From Asanoa sp040676615 (lineage in GTDB: Bacteria; Actinomycetota; Actinomycetes; Mycobacteriales; Micromonosporaceae), in NCBI RefSeq assembly GCF_040676615.1, contig NZ_JBFAPI010000005.1, positions 450,848-514,847 of the forward strand: a stretch of 64,000 nucleotides of DNA. Direction: 5' to 3'. The position numbers were made by a program, and so were the translations under genes. How positions within the stretch are numbered: the first letter of the stretch is position 1; every line of letters starts with the position of its first letter. Below are positions 52,492 to 60,562 of this stretch, one piece after another. The notes beneath the pieces were generated by a model. That model searched no databases. It was not told where the DNA came from and was given only the letters and a program-made list of their open reading frames with translations.

Positions 52492-53205
52492 CTAAACCGT
52501 GAGCACGACCGCCGCCGCGCCGGACCCGATCAGCGCCACCGCCCAGACCAGGTCGAGGTTGACCCAGGCCCGGCGCAGCACCTCGAGGCCGAGCACCCGG
52601 TAGACCAGCAGGCCGATCACCCCGGCCACCGCGACCATCGCGACCGTGTGCACGGCCGTCGCGGTCAGGCCCTGCCAGAGCAGCGCCGACGGGTCTGACG
52701 GCCCGTGCAGGGCGTGGTCCTGGTGCACGCCCGGCGGGGGATTGGCGACCAGCACGGGCACGAGCATCAGCCCGGCACCGTGCACGGACGACATCAGGAA
52801 CGACCACCCGGTGAGTTGCCACGGCGTCAGCCGCATGCCGGACCAGGTGAAGTGCCGCCGGGACAGGGCACGCCACAGTCCGAAGCCGACCATCACCAGG
52901 CCGCCGGCGATGGCCACCAGCCGGGTCGCCAGCACCGACCGCAGACCCTCGATCAGCCCGGCGACGGCGAGCACCGACAGCGCGTGGCCGGCGGCGATCG
53001 GCACCAGGGCACGGAGCAGTGCGATCGCCGACCGCTCCTGGAGCCCGATGGCCACCGCGAACAGCCACCCCATGCCGGGATTGAGGCCGTGGAACGCGCC
53101 GAGACCGGCGAGGGTCGCGATTGCCAGCCAACTCACGCGAAGCAGTATGACGACGCGTCGCCGCCCTGCGGCCCGGTCCGGTCGGGTCGGCTTCCGCGGC
53201 GGCAT
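52492..53205 (-). CDS. His-rich multi-pass membrane protein, unknown function
   Basis: 237 residues with six or seven helices. Conserved-looking His positions lie at helix ends: LGAFHGLNPGMGWLFAVAIG, PIAAGHALSVLAV, LMSSVHGAGLMLVPVLVA and a loop HQDHALHG. It resembles a widespread uncharacterised bacterial membrane family. The His pattern recalls metal permeases of the NicO/UreH kind, which would suit a metal-dependent ureohydrolase in the same operon, but that is inference. ATG 53205 has AAGGAG seven bases upstream. Confidence 0.75.
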   Translation of the reverse strand: MPPRKPTRPDRAAGRRRVVILLRVSWLAIATLAGLGAFHGLNPGMGWLFAVAIGLQERSAIALLRALVPIAAGHALSVLAVAGLIEGLRSVLATRLVAIAGGLVMVGFGLWRALSRRHFTWSGMRLTPWQLTGWSFLMSSVHGAGLMLVPVLVANPPPGVHQDHALHGPSDPSALLWQGLTATAVHTVAMVAVAGVIGLLVYRVLGLEVLRRAWVNLDLVWAVALIGSGAAAVVLTV

Positions 53206-53236
53206 CACGGCACTCCTTGCCAGCCGCCGGGGATAA

Positions 53237-53253
53237 CCTACAATACCTATAGG
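53237..53253. promoter_or_regulatory. Rrf2-type operator candidate A
   Basis: CCTAC-AATACCT-ATAGG, a 17-bp imperfect inverted repeat shared with sites at 54551 and 60146. It overlaps TACAAT (53239-53244), a good -10 box for the flavoprotein gene starting at 53276, and lies 32 bases from the divergent membrane-protein gene. Confidence 0.65.
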
Positions 53254-53275
53254 ACTTGAAGGGCGGCGATTCGCG

Positions 53276-54550
53276 ATGGACCCGACCGTGATCATCGGCG
53301 GAGGCCCGGCCGGGGCTCTCGCGGCGCTGGCCGTCACCCGCCATGGTGGACGCGAGGTGGTCGTGGTCGACCCCTCGGCCGCGCTGGGCCGCGGGTCGGC
53401 GTATGCCACCCGCGAGCCGCTGCACCTGCTCAACTCGAGGGCCGGGACGATGTCGGCGCACCCATCGGATCCCGGCGACTTCGCCGCCTGGGCCCGATGT
53501 CGCGACGACGCGTTCCTGCCGCGCGGGGTGTTCGGCGACTACCTCGCCGACCGCGTCGGGTCGGTCCCGGCAGTGGCGCGACACGCCCTGCGGGTGCGGC
53601 CGGCGGGCGGTCGGTGGGCGGTCGACCTCAGCGACGGCGCGGTGGTGCGGGCATCCGACGTGCTCATCGCCGTCGGCCCGGCGCCGCCGGTCTACCCGTC
53701 GGCCGCGTCGGTGGGGGTACGCGGCGCACCCGGCTACGTCGCGGTGCCCTGGACGCCCGGCGCGTTGGACCGGATCCGCCCGACCGACCGGGTGCTGCTG
53801 CTCGGCACCGGCCTGACCGCGGTCGACGTGGTGCTCTCCCTGCTCGCGCGCGGCCATCGCGGCCCGATCGTGGCGGTGTCCCGGCACGGCCTGCTGCCCC
53901 GGGCGCACGCCGACCTGCCAACGCCCGTCGCCCCGTCGGGGATCGACGCGACCGGTCTGCGCGAGTTGCTCCGGGTGCTGCGGGCCAGCGCCGACTGGCG
54001 GGCCACGGTCGACGCCCTGCGCCCGCGCGCCGACCAGGTCTGGTCCGGCCTGACCCTCGACGAGCAGCGGCGTTTCCTGCGCCACCTGGCGCGCTACTGG
54101 GAGGTGCACCGGCACCGCTGCGCACCCGCGGTCGCGGCTGCCGTCGCCGCGGCGCGGTCCTCGGGCGCGCTGACCGTGGCCGCGACCCGGGTGGCCGCGA
54201 TCCGCACCGCGCCCCGCGGCTTCGACGTGACCCTGACCGGTCGCTCCACGGCATTCGACGCGGTGGTCAACTGCACCGGACCGGGCCACCCGGCGGGCAT
54301 CCCGCTGGTGCGCTCCCTGGTGGCGGACGGCCTGGCCCGGGCCGACCCGCTGGCGCTGGGCATCGACGTCGACCCGGCCGGCCGCCCGGTGGCCCGCGAC
54401 GGCCGCCCGACCGAGGGCCTCTACGTGCTGGGCAGCCTCCGCCGTGGCCGCTGGTGGGAAACCACGGCCATCCCCGAGATCCGCGCACAGGCCTACGCCG
54501 TCGCGAGCCGGGCTGTCGAGGGATTGCCTCAGGCATCGATCCATCGTTAA
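53276..54550 (+). CDS. FAD/NAD(P)-binding oxidoreductase
   Basis: 424-residue flavoprotein of the YdhS/SidA-like FAD-NAD(P)-binding group. FAD motif PTVIIGGGPAGALAALAV at the N-terminus, then YATREPLHLLNSRAGTMSAH, an NAD(P)-binding segment VLLLGTGLTAVDVVLSLLARG near 180 and a late NCTGPG. It precedes the sulfite-exporter operon by 35 bases, which contain operator B. It could be an NADPH-dependent monooxygenase for sulfur compounds; the substrate is unproven. Confidence 0.85.
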   Translation: MDPTVIIGGGPAGALAALAVTRHGGREVVVVDPSAALGRGSAYATREPLHLLNSRAGTMSAHPSDPGDFAAWARCRDDAFLPRGVFGDYLADRVGSVPAVARHALRVRPAGGRWAVDLSDGAVVRASDVLIAVGPAPPVYPSAASVGVRGAPGYVAVPWTPGALDRIRPTDRVLLLGTGLTAVDVVLSLLARGHRGPIVAVSRHGLLPRAHADLPTPVAPSGIDATGLRELLRVLRASADWRATVDALRPRADQVWSGLTLDEQRRFLRHLARYWEVHRHRCAPAVAAAVAAARSSGALTVAATRVAAIRTAPRGFDVTLTGRSTAFDAVVNCTGPGHPAGIPLVRSLVADGLARADPLALGIDVDPAGRPVARDGRPTEGLYVLGSLRRGRWWETTAIPEIRAQAYAVASRAVEGLPQASIHR

Positions 54551-54567
54551 CCTATCAATCCGATAGG
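54551..54567. promoter_or_regulatory. Rrf2-type operator candidate B
   Basis: CCTAT-CAATCCG-ATAGG, the most symmetrical of the three sites. It begins immediately after the flavoprotein stop codon and overlaps a TATCAAT -10-like box 19 bases before the small ORF. Confidence 0.7.
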
Positions 54568-54585
54568 AGAAGAGGGAGAGATGTC

Positions 54586-54693
54586 ATGAGTAGACCCACC
54601 CGCCTCAGCGAGGACTGGGCGGCGACCGTCGTCGGATTGGTGCTGCTGGTCCTGATCCTGACCGGCGTGATCAGCCAGGGGATTCTGCAGTGA
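54586..54693 (+). CDS. 35-residue single-helix membrane protein upstream of YeiH
   Basis: MSRPTRLSEDWAATVVGLVL then LVLILTGVISQGILQ: a short polar lead and one membrane helix. GGGAG upstream supports translation. Its stop overlaps the GTG of the YeiH gene (GTGA). The LSEDW-A-xxGL segment resembles the first helix that many YeiH-family exporters carry in the same chain, so this looks like a split-off N-terminal helix or a small subunit of the exporter. Too short for most gene callers. Confidence 0.7.
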   Translation: MSRPTRLSEDWAATVVGLVLLVLILTGVISQGILQ

Positions 54694-55820
54694 CCACCGT
54701 CAACGAGACCGAGGCGCTGGCCCCGGTCGAGACGCGGGAGCGCGACGTCAACTGGGCATGGGTGGGTGCCGGCCTGGTGCTGGTGCTCGCGCTCGCCTGG
54801 TTGACCCGATACCTCGACAAGAACGTGTCCGTCTGGCTGGCCGACACGAGCCTGCGGCGGGTCGCGAAGGCGGTCGAGTACCCGGTCTACGCGATCGCGA
54901 TCGGCCTGCTCGGCAACGCCGTGCTGAGTCTGACCGGCGTCCGCGACCGGTTGGCGCTCGCCTTCCGCACCGAGTTCTTCATCAAGACCGGCCTGGTCCT
55001 GCTCGGCGTCTCGATCAACCTGTCGCTGCTGGTGACCGCGGCCGGCCCGGCCATCGTCCAGGCGCTGCTACTGATCTCCGGCGTCTTCCTGTTCACCTGG
55101 TGGCTCGGCGGGCGGCTCGGCCTCGACGACAAGCTCCGGGCGCTGCTCGCCTCCGCGGTCTCGATCTGCGGTGTCAGCGCGGCGATCGCGGCGGCCGGCG
55201 CGGTGCGGGCCCGGCGCGAGCAACTCGCGTACGCCGCGAGTCTGGTGATCCTGTTCGCCCTGCCCTCGATCTTCCTGCTGCCCTGGCTGGCCGACGTGTT
55301 CGGGCTCTCCGACGCGGTGGCCGGCGCCTGGATCGGCGGCAACATCGACACCACCGCGGCGGTCACCGCGGCCGGCACGCTGGCCGGTGAGGACGCGCTG
55401 AAGATCGCCACGATCGTCAAGGTCACCCAGAACGCGCTGATCGGCATCGTGGCCGTCGCGCTGACCGCCTGGTTCGCGTTCAAGGTGGAGCGCACCGCCG
55501 AGGCCGCCCGCCCCGGCGCGATCGAACTCTGGCGCCGGTTCCCCAAGTTCGTGCTGGGGTTCGTGGCCGCGTCGGTGATCGGCACCTGGTTCGCCAACTC
55601 GGTCAGCGCCGCCGACAACACCGCCGCCCAAGCGGTCGCGACCAATTTCCGCACCTGGTTCCTGATCCTGGCCTTCGTCAGCATCGGGCTCGAGTTCCGG
55701 CTGACCGCACTGCGCGAGGCCGGTTGGCGGCCGATCGCGGTCTTCGCCAGCGCGACCGTCGTCAACATCGGCCTGGCCCTCGCCCTGGCCGCCCTCCTGT
55801 TCGCCGACTTCACCGGCTGA
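54690..55820 (+). CDS. YeiH-family putative sulfate/sulfite exporter
   Basis: 376-residue membrane protein of the UPF0324/YeiH family with about ten helices. AIAIGLLGNAVLSLTGVRDR, FRTEFFIKTGLVLLGVSINL and AWIGGNIDTTAAVTAAGTLA are family signatures, with ASAVSICGVSAAIAAAGAV between them. Probably exports sulfite or sulfate released by desulfonation. GTG overlaps the small ORF's stop, and the LLM gene follows after 6 bases. Confidence 0.92.
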   Translation: MTTVNETEALAPVETRERDVNWAWVGAGLVLVLALAWLTRYLDKNVSVWLADTSLRRVAKAVEYPVYAIAIGLLGNAVLSLTGVRDRLALAFRTEFFIKTGLVLLGVSINLSLLVTAAGPAIVQALLLISGVFLFTWWLGGRLGLDDKLRALLASAVSICGVSAAIAAAGAVRARREQLAYAASLVILFALPSIFLLPWLADVFGLSDAVAGAWIGGNIDTTAAVTAAGTLAGEDALKIATIVKVTQNALIGIVAVALTAWFAFKVERTAEAARPGAIELWRRFPKFVLGFVAASVIGTWFANSVSAADNTAAQAVATNFRTWFLILAFVSIGLEFRLTALREAGWRPIAVFASATVVNIGLALALAALLFADFTG

Positions 55821-55826
55821 GGGCCG

Positions 55827-57026
55827 ATGCGCTTCCACTGGTTCCTGCCCACCACCGGCGACGGCCACCAGGTGCGTCCCGCGACGACCACGACCGGGGC
55901 CGACCCCGGTCGTGGCCCGGCCCGGCCGGCCACGATCGGCTATCTGACCCAGGTCGCCCGCGCCGCCGAGGAGAGCGGGTTCGGTGCCCTGCTCACCCCG
56001 GTCGGCGCCGGGTGCCCCGATCCGCTCGTCGTCTGCACCGCCGTCGCGCAGCACACCGAGCGGATCAGCCTGCTGGTCGCGTTCCGCGCCGGCTTCGCGC
56101 TGCCGACCCTGTTCGCGCAGCAGACCCAAACGTTCCAGGAGCTCACCGGCGGGCGGCTGCTGCTCAACGTCGTCACCGGCGGGGACCCCCGGGAACAGCG
56201 GGGGTACGGCGACTTCCTCGACCACGACCAGCGCTACGCCCGCACCGCCGAATATCTGGACGTGCTGCGCGGGTGCTGGGCCGGCGCGCCGTTCGACTTC
56301 ATCGGCGACCACTACCGGGTCGAGGCTGGCGGTCTGGCCACGCCGTTGGCCGACCCGCCGGCGATCTACTTCGGCGGCGCGTCACCCGCGGCAGAGGCGG
56401 TCGCCGCCGCGCACGCCGACGTCTACCTGATGTGGGGCGAGCCACCGGCCGCGATCGCCGAGCGCGCGGCGCGGATCAGGGCCGCGACAACCCGCGACCT
56501 ACGGCTAGGAATCCGGTTGCACGTGATCGCCCGGGAGACGGCCGAGGAGGCGTGGTGCGAGGCCGACCGCCTGCTGGCGGGAATGCGACCGGAGCAGATC
56601 GCCGCCGCGCAGGCCCGCTTCGCCCGGATGGACTCGGTCGGGCAGGCGCGGATGGCGGCCCTCCACAACGGACGGTCGGCCGACCTGGAGATCGCACCCA
56701 ACCTGTGGGCCGGCGTCGGCCTGGTCCGTGAGGGTGCCGGCACCGCGTTGGTGGGCAGCTACGCCGACGTCGAGGAGCGGATCCGCGAGTACGCCGCCCT
56801 CGGCATCGACGAGTTCATCCTGTCGGGCTGGCCGCACCTGGAGGAGGCCTACCGGGTGGGTGAGTTCCTGCTGCCCCGGCTGGCCGGGGACCCGCGGGCC
56901 GACCGGTCGGGCCAGCAGCAGGCGGACCAGGCGGACCAGGCGGACCAGGCAGACCAAGCGGACCGGCCGGACCGGCCGGGTCGGTCGGGTCGGTCGGGTC
57001 GGTCGGGTCGGTCGGTGCCGGCCTGA
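55827..57026 (+). CDS. ssuD: LLM-class flavin-dependent alkanesulfonate monooxygenase
   Basis: 399 residues, TIM-barrel FMNH2-dependent monooxygenase of the SsuD type, cleaving alkanesulfonates to aldehyde and sulfite. RFHWFLPTTGDGHQV, ISLLVAFRAGFALPTLFAQQ, LLLNVVTGGDPREQRGYGDF and DEFILSGWPHLEEAYRVGEF are SsuD-like. The normal domain ends near residue 357; the last 40 residues are a repeat-derived tail (QADQADQADQADRPDRPGRS) encoded by 9-bp DNA repeats overlapping the convergent Rrf2 gene. No flavin reductase is adjacent. Third gene after the small ORF and YeiH. Confidence 0.9.
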   Translation: MRFHWFLPTTGDGHQVRPATTTTGADPGRGPARPATIGYLTQVARAAEESGFGALLTPVGAGCPDPLVVCTAVAQHTERISLLVAFRAGFALPTLFAQQTQTFQELTGGRLLLNVVTGGDPREQRGYGDFLDHDQRYARTAEYLDVLRGCWAGAPFDFIGDHYRVEAGGLATPLADPPAIYFGGASPAAEAVAAAHADVYLMWGEPPAAIAERAARIRAATTRDLRLGIRLHVIARETAEEAWCEADRLLAGMRPEQIAAAQARFARMDSVGQARMAALHNGRSADLEIAPNLWAGVGLVREGAGTALVGSYADVEERIREYAALGIDEFILSGWPHLEEAYRVGEFLLPRLAGDPRADRSGQQQADQADQADQADQADRPDRPGRSGRSGRSGRSVPA

Positions 57027-57411
57027 GCAGGTCGGCGAGCGTGGTCCGGTCGACGATGTCGGCGATCCGGTCGTGCACCGCCAGCCAGACCTCGCGCAGC
57101 CCGGCAGCCGCCGGCGGATAGCCGGCCGTCTCGGTGGGCAGGCCGCGCACCGTGGTCAGCGCGCCGTTCACCGCGCGGACCACGTCGCCGACCGAGATGT
57201 CGGCGGCGGGACGGGTCAGCGCGTACCCGCCCTCGCCGCCGCGCTGGCCGTGCAGCAGGCCGGCCCGGCGCAGGTCGACCAGGATGCTCTGGAGGAACGC
57301 CGGGGGCATCTGCTGCGCCCGGGCCAGCGCGGCCGCGGTGACCCGGCCCGGTGCGTCGGCCACCGCGAGCATCGCGCGCAGCGCGTAGTCGGTGCGGGCG
57401 GAGACCTGCAT
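56815..57411 (-). CDS. Rrf2-family transcriptional regulator with collagen-like tail
   Basis: 198 residues. The Rrf2 winged helix fills about 1-135: MQVSARTDYALRAMLAVADA, MPPAFLQSILVDLRRAGLLH, GQRGGEGGYALTRPAADISV, VVRAVNGALTTVRG. No cysteine is present, so no Fe-S cluster is expected; a CymR/cysteine-metabolism-like repressor is more likely. The final 55 residues are low complexity (TDPTDPTDP, GPPGPPGPP) from the 9-bp repeat. The ATG shares one base with the ssuC stop (TGATG), making it the last gene of the ssuABC operon and overlapping ssuD antisense by 212 bp. Confidence 0.92.
   Translation of the reverse strand: MQVSARTDYALRAMLAVADAPGRVTAAALARAQQMPPAFLQSILVDLRRAGLLHGQRGGEGGYALTRPAADISVGDVVRAVNGALTTVRGLPTETAGYPPAAAGLREVWLAVHDRIADIVDRTTLADLLRPAPTDPTDPTDPTDPAGPAGPLGLPGPPGPPGPPAAGPTGRPAGPRPAGAAGTHPPGRPPPGAASPTG
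56922..57013. repeat. 9-bp tandem repeat across convergent gene ends
   Basis: About six copies of GCGGACCAG and variants (56922-56975) followed by about four copies of GGGTCGGTC (56978-57013). The 9-bp unit keeps both strands in frame, giving tripeptide repeats in ssuD (ADQ, GRS) and in the Rrf2 protein (TDP, GPP). Confidence 0.9.
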
Positions 57412-58280
57412 CAGTCACGGTCCAGCAGACCCCAGCGACGCCGGATCGCATGGTCGGCCTTGGTGAACAGCAGGTCCACGAGGAGGCCGAGGATCAGGAT
57501 GACGATCATCACGCTGATCACCCGGGGCGCGTCCGAGAGTTCGCGGGCGTAGGTCAACTGCACGCCGATCGACGTCGATTTGGCGATGATGACGAGCAGT
57601 TCGCCGGCCATCAGGCTGCGCCAGGCGAACGCCCAGCCCTGTTTGAGCCCGGCGACGATGGCCGGCAGCGCGGCCGGCGCGATGACGTAGCGGTAGAGGC
57701 TGAAACCGCGGGCACCCAGGTTGCGGCCGGCCCGCACCAGCAGGGGCGGCACGTAGTCGACGCCGTGGATCACCCCGTTGGCGATCGACGGCGCGGCGCC
57801 GAGCACCACGACGAAGAAGATCGCCTGCTCGTTGAGCTGGAAGAGCAGGATCGCCAACGGGAACCAGGCGATCGACGGCATGGTCTGCAGCGCGGTGATC
57901 ATCGAACCGAGCGCGGCCCGGAGCACCTTGATCCGCGCGACCGCCGAGCCGAGGAGCAGCCCGACGACGACCGCGGCCCCGAAGCCGTAGGCGGCGCGCC
58001 GCAAGGTGATCAGCAGGCCTTCCCAGAGCGCCGAGGTGCCGGCCCACGACCAGAGGTCCTGCGCGACCGTGAGCGGGGCCGGAAGCGCGTACTCCGGCTT
58101 CCACTCGGCCCAGACGAGCACCTGCCAGATCGCCACCACGAAGGCCAGCGCGGTCAGCTTCGGCCAGGTCAGCGACCAGATCCGCGAGGCCCGGCCGGGC
58201 AACTTCTGTTGGCTGGCGTTCTCCAGTGCGTCGAGACCGGAGATGGTCTCGTTCTGGGCGACCAGATTGTCAGTGGCCAT
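57411..58280 (-). CDS. ssuC: sulfonate ABC transporter permease
   Basis: 289-residue inner-membrane permease of the SsuC/TauC type with about six helices. The EAA-type loop reads GSMITALQTMPSIAWFPLAI, with LGARGFSLYRYVIAPAALPA later. ATG 58280 overlaps the ATPase gene by 11 bp. Confidence 0.93.
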   Translation of the reverse strand: MATDNLVAQNETISGLDALENASQQKLPGRASRIWSLTWPKLTALAFVVAIWQVLVWAEWKPEYALPAPLTVAQDLWSWAGTSALWEGLLITLRRAAYGFGAAVVVGLLLGSAVARIKVLRAALGSMITALQTMPSIAWFPLAILLFQLNEQAIFFVVVLGAAPSIANGVIHGVDYVPPLLVRAGRNLGARGFSLYRYVIAPAALPAIVAGLKQGWAFAWRSLMAGELLVIIAKSTSIGVQLTYARELSDAPRVISVMIVILILGLLVDLLFTKADHAIRRRWGLLDRD

Positions 58281-59064
58281 GGCGTCCCACCTCCGCGCGG
58301 AGCCGGTCGGTCACCTCGGCGGCGACGGTCGCGACTTCGGTCGAGTCGATCCGGCGCGGGCGGGCGATGTCGACCCGGGTCTCGTAGATGACCCGCCCGG
58401 GCCGGCTGGAGAGCAGCACGATGCGGTCGGAGAGCCGGGCCGCCTCGCGCACGTTGTGTGTCACGAACAGCACCGTCAACGGCCGACCCGTGGCGTTGCG
58501 GGTGGTCCACAACCGTTCGAGTTCGTCGTGCAGAACGTCGCGGGTCATCGCGTCGAGCGCACCGAACGGTTCGTCCATCAACAGCACCGGCGTGTCCAAC
58601 GCGAGCGTGCGGGCCAGTGCGACCCGCTGACGCATGCCGCCGGAGAGCTCGTGCGGCCGGCGGTGGCCGAAGTCGCGCAGGTGCACCGTGTCGAGCAACT
58701 CGGCCACCCGGGCCTTGCGCTCCGCGCTCGCCAGGCCGCGCAGCTTGAGCGGCACCTCGACGTTGGCGCCGACGGTCAGCCAGGGGAACAGCGCCGGTTC
58801 CTGGAACATCAGGCCGGGCCGGGCGTCGCCGGCCACCCGGATGCCACCGCCGCTGACCGTGTCGAGCCCGGCTACGAGGTTGAGCAGCGTGCTCTTGCCG
58901 CACCCGGAGGCGCCGACGAGACAGACGAACTCGCCGGGGGCCACGTCGAGGGAGACCCGGTCGAGCGCCACGACGGCGTCCGCGCCCCGCCCGTACACCT
59001 TGGTCACGCCCGAGAGCGCGACCGCGGCGGTCGCGCTCTCGGGAGTGGTGGTCGTGCTCGTCAC
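58270..59064 (-). CDS. ssuB: sulfonate ABC transporter ATP-binding protein
   Basis: 264-residue ABC ATPase. Walker A GASGCGKSTLL, Q-loop MFQEPALFPW, signature LSGGMRQRVALARTLA, Walker B VLLMDEPFGALDA and H-loop VLFVTHN are intact, and the family is that of nitrate/sulfonate/taurine importers. GTG start overlapping the ssuA stop by 4 bp. Confidence 0.94.
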   Translation of the reverse strand: MTSTTTTPESATAAVALSGVTKVYGRGADAVVALDRVSLDVAPGEFVCLVGASGCGKSTLLNLVAGLDTVSGGGIRVAGDARPGLMFQEPALFPWLTVGANVEVPLKLRGLASAERKARVAELLDTVHLRDFGHRRPHELSGGMRQRVALARTLALDTPVLLMDEPFGALDAMTRDVLHDELERLWTTRNATGRPLTVLFVTHNVREAARLSDRIVLLSSRPGRVIYETRVDIARPRRIDSTEVATVAAEVTDRLRAEVGRHGH

Positions 59065-60122
59065 GGGAGTGGAACTTCGGTCTGGCCCTCGGCCTTGAGG
59101 GCTTCGTTGAGATAGGTCAGGTCGTAGAGACCCGCCAGGTCGACGGGCTCGGTGAGGCCGACGGCGACGGCGTGGTCGAGCCCGGTCTTGAGCGACGACG
59201 CGATCGGGTCGTCGGTGAACTCCAGGGTCGGCCAGGCCTGCTTGATCAGCTTGAGGTCCAGCGGCTTACCGGTGACCTTGCCGATGTGGTCGGAGATGGC
59301 CTGTTGCGCCTCGTCCGGCTTCTGGTTGACGAAGTCGTTGGCCGCGACCTGACCCGCGACCAGGTTCTTCACGACGTCCGGGTGCTCCTTGAGGAACTTC
59401 GTGCTGACGATCAGGTTGGTGATCACGAATTTGCCGCCCGGCCACAGGTCGCGCTCGTCGACCAGCACCTTGCCGCCGGCGTTGACGAGCTGCGAGACGA
59501 ACGGCTCGGGCACCCAGGCGCCGTCGATCGCGCCGCTGCGGAATGTCTCCAGCGTCTGGGAGTTGGCCTGCGGCACGATGTTGACGTCACCGCCGCCCTC
59601 CTTGGTCGTGGTCAGTCCCTTCTCCTTGAGCCAGTAGCGCACCGCCACGTCCTGGGTGTTGCCGAGCTGCGGCGTGGCGATCTTCTTGCCACGCAGGCCC
59701 TCGACGGAGGTGATCTCCGGTTTGACGACGAGCGCGACGCCGCCGGACGCGGCGCCGGAAACCACGCGGACGGCCTCGCCCTTCGACTTGGAGTGCGCGT
59801 TGACCGTCGGGTTCGGACCGATGTATGTGGCGTCGAGTGCGCCGGAGAAGATCGCTTCGACCGCCTCGGGGCCGGCGTTGAACGTCTTGGTCTCCAGCTT
59901 GACGCCGGCGCCGAGCTTCTCGGCGAAGATGCCCTTCTCCACGCCGACGATCGCCGGCGCGTGGGTGATGTTCGGGAAGTAGCCGAGCCGCAGCGTCACC
60001 GGCTTGCCGGCCGAGGCGCCGTCGTCACCGCTGCCGCAAGCGGCGGCGGTCCCGAGCGTCGCGGCGGCCACGATCGCGACGGTGGCCAGCGGGCCGAGCC
60101 GGTGCAGGGGGAGACGTCTCAT
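59061..60122 (-). CDS. ssuA: sulfonate ABC transporter substrate-binding lipoprotein
   Basis: 353 residues. Signal peptide with a lipobox-like TAAACGSGDD, then a type 2 periplasmic-binding fold of the SsuA/TauA kind: VTLRLGYFPNITHAPAIVGV, ALDATYIGPNPTVNAHSKSK, GKKIATPQLGNTQDVAVRYW, DGAWVPEPFVSQLVNAGGK. Binds aliphatic sulfonates outside the membrane. ATG 60122; an ATG 12 bases upstream is less likely. First gene of ssuA-ssuB-ssuC-rrf2. Confidence 0.93.
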   Translation of the reverse strand: MRRLPLHRLGPLATVAIVAAATLGTAAACGSGDDGASAGKPVTLRLGYFPNITHAPAIVGVEKGIFAEKLGAGVKLETKTFNAGPEAVEAIFSGALDATYIGPNPTVNAHSKSKGEAVRVVSGAASGGVALVVKPEITSVEGLRGKKIATPQLGNTQDVAVRYWLKEKGLTTTKEGGGDVNIVPQANSQTLETFRSGAIDGAWVPEPFVSQLVNAGGKVLVDERDLWPGGKFVITNLIVSTKFLKEHPDVVKNLVAGQVAANDFVNQKPDEAQQAISDHIGKVTGKPLDLKLIKQAWPTLEFTDDPIASSLKTGLDHAVAVGLTEPVDLAGLYDLTYLNEALKAEGQTEVPLP

Positions 60123-60145
60123 CGCGCCATCCAATCCATTGTTTT

Positions 60146-60162
60146 CCTACTTGTTTGATAGG
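60146..60162. promoter_or_regulatory. Rrf2-type operator candidate C
   Basis: On the plus strand CCTAC-TTGTTTG-ATAGG; read in the ssuA direction it is CCTAT-CAAACAA-GTAGG, sharing CCTATCAA with site B. It overlaps a TATCAA -10-like box 24 bases before ssuA. Confidence 0.7.
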
Positions 60163-60562
60163 AAGAATGGGGTACGGCGCGGGCGGCGTCAAGGTGACGT
60201 CCAGCATCCGAGAGGGATCGACGGCGGAGAGTTATTTGCTGTACGGCATTGTTAGCGCTTAGCCGGTCCTTAAGTTTTCCTGTGCCGGTTGCTTAGGCCC
60301 GTGGCCTGCCCGCCTGCCCGGTCGGGCCGGCGCGACCGGGGCGGCACACATCGAGGCAGCGTGCTGCCCTTGCCGCCGCCGCCGGCCGCCAGTTGATACA
60401 CCAAGCCGGCCTTAAGTCGCCCGATCCGGGCCGCGAAGGCTGCCCTTGAGCAGGTCAGCGGGCGTGCCTTAGCTTCCGTGACGACCCTCGACATCAACCG
60501 CCGTCGAGGTCGGCCGCGGCAGCGGCCGGCAGCGGCGCACTCGCGAGAACCGGGATCCGCAC
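60163..60562. other. gene-free region between ssuA and the DUF1800 gene
   Basis: No supported gene in 400 bases. It contains two similar patches, TAGCCGGTCCTTAAGTT near 60259 and AGCCGGCCTTAAGTC near 60402, plus CCTTAGCTTCC near 60468. These may be repeated promoter elements for the DUF1800 operon; no function is assigned. Confidence 0.4.

Noticed and set aside
53206..53275. Guanidine riboswitch in front of the ureohydrolase operon
   Set aside because: Only 70 bases separate the divergent starts, too short for a ykkC-type element, and no matching conserved core was seen.
51224..54544. Minus-strand open frame of about 1100 codons across the ureohydrolase, membrane protein and flavoprotein genes
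   Set aside because: It is an out-of-frame reading of two real minus-strand genes plus the antisense of the flavoprotein; the amino-acid composition is typical of a shadow frame.
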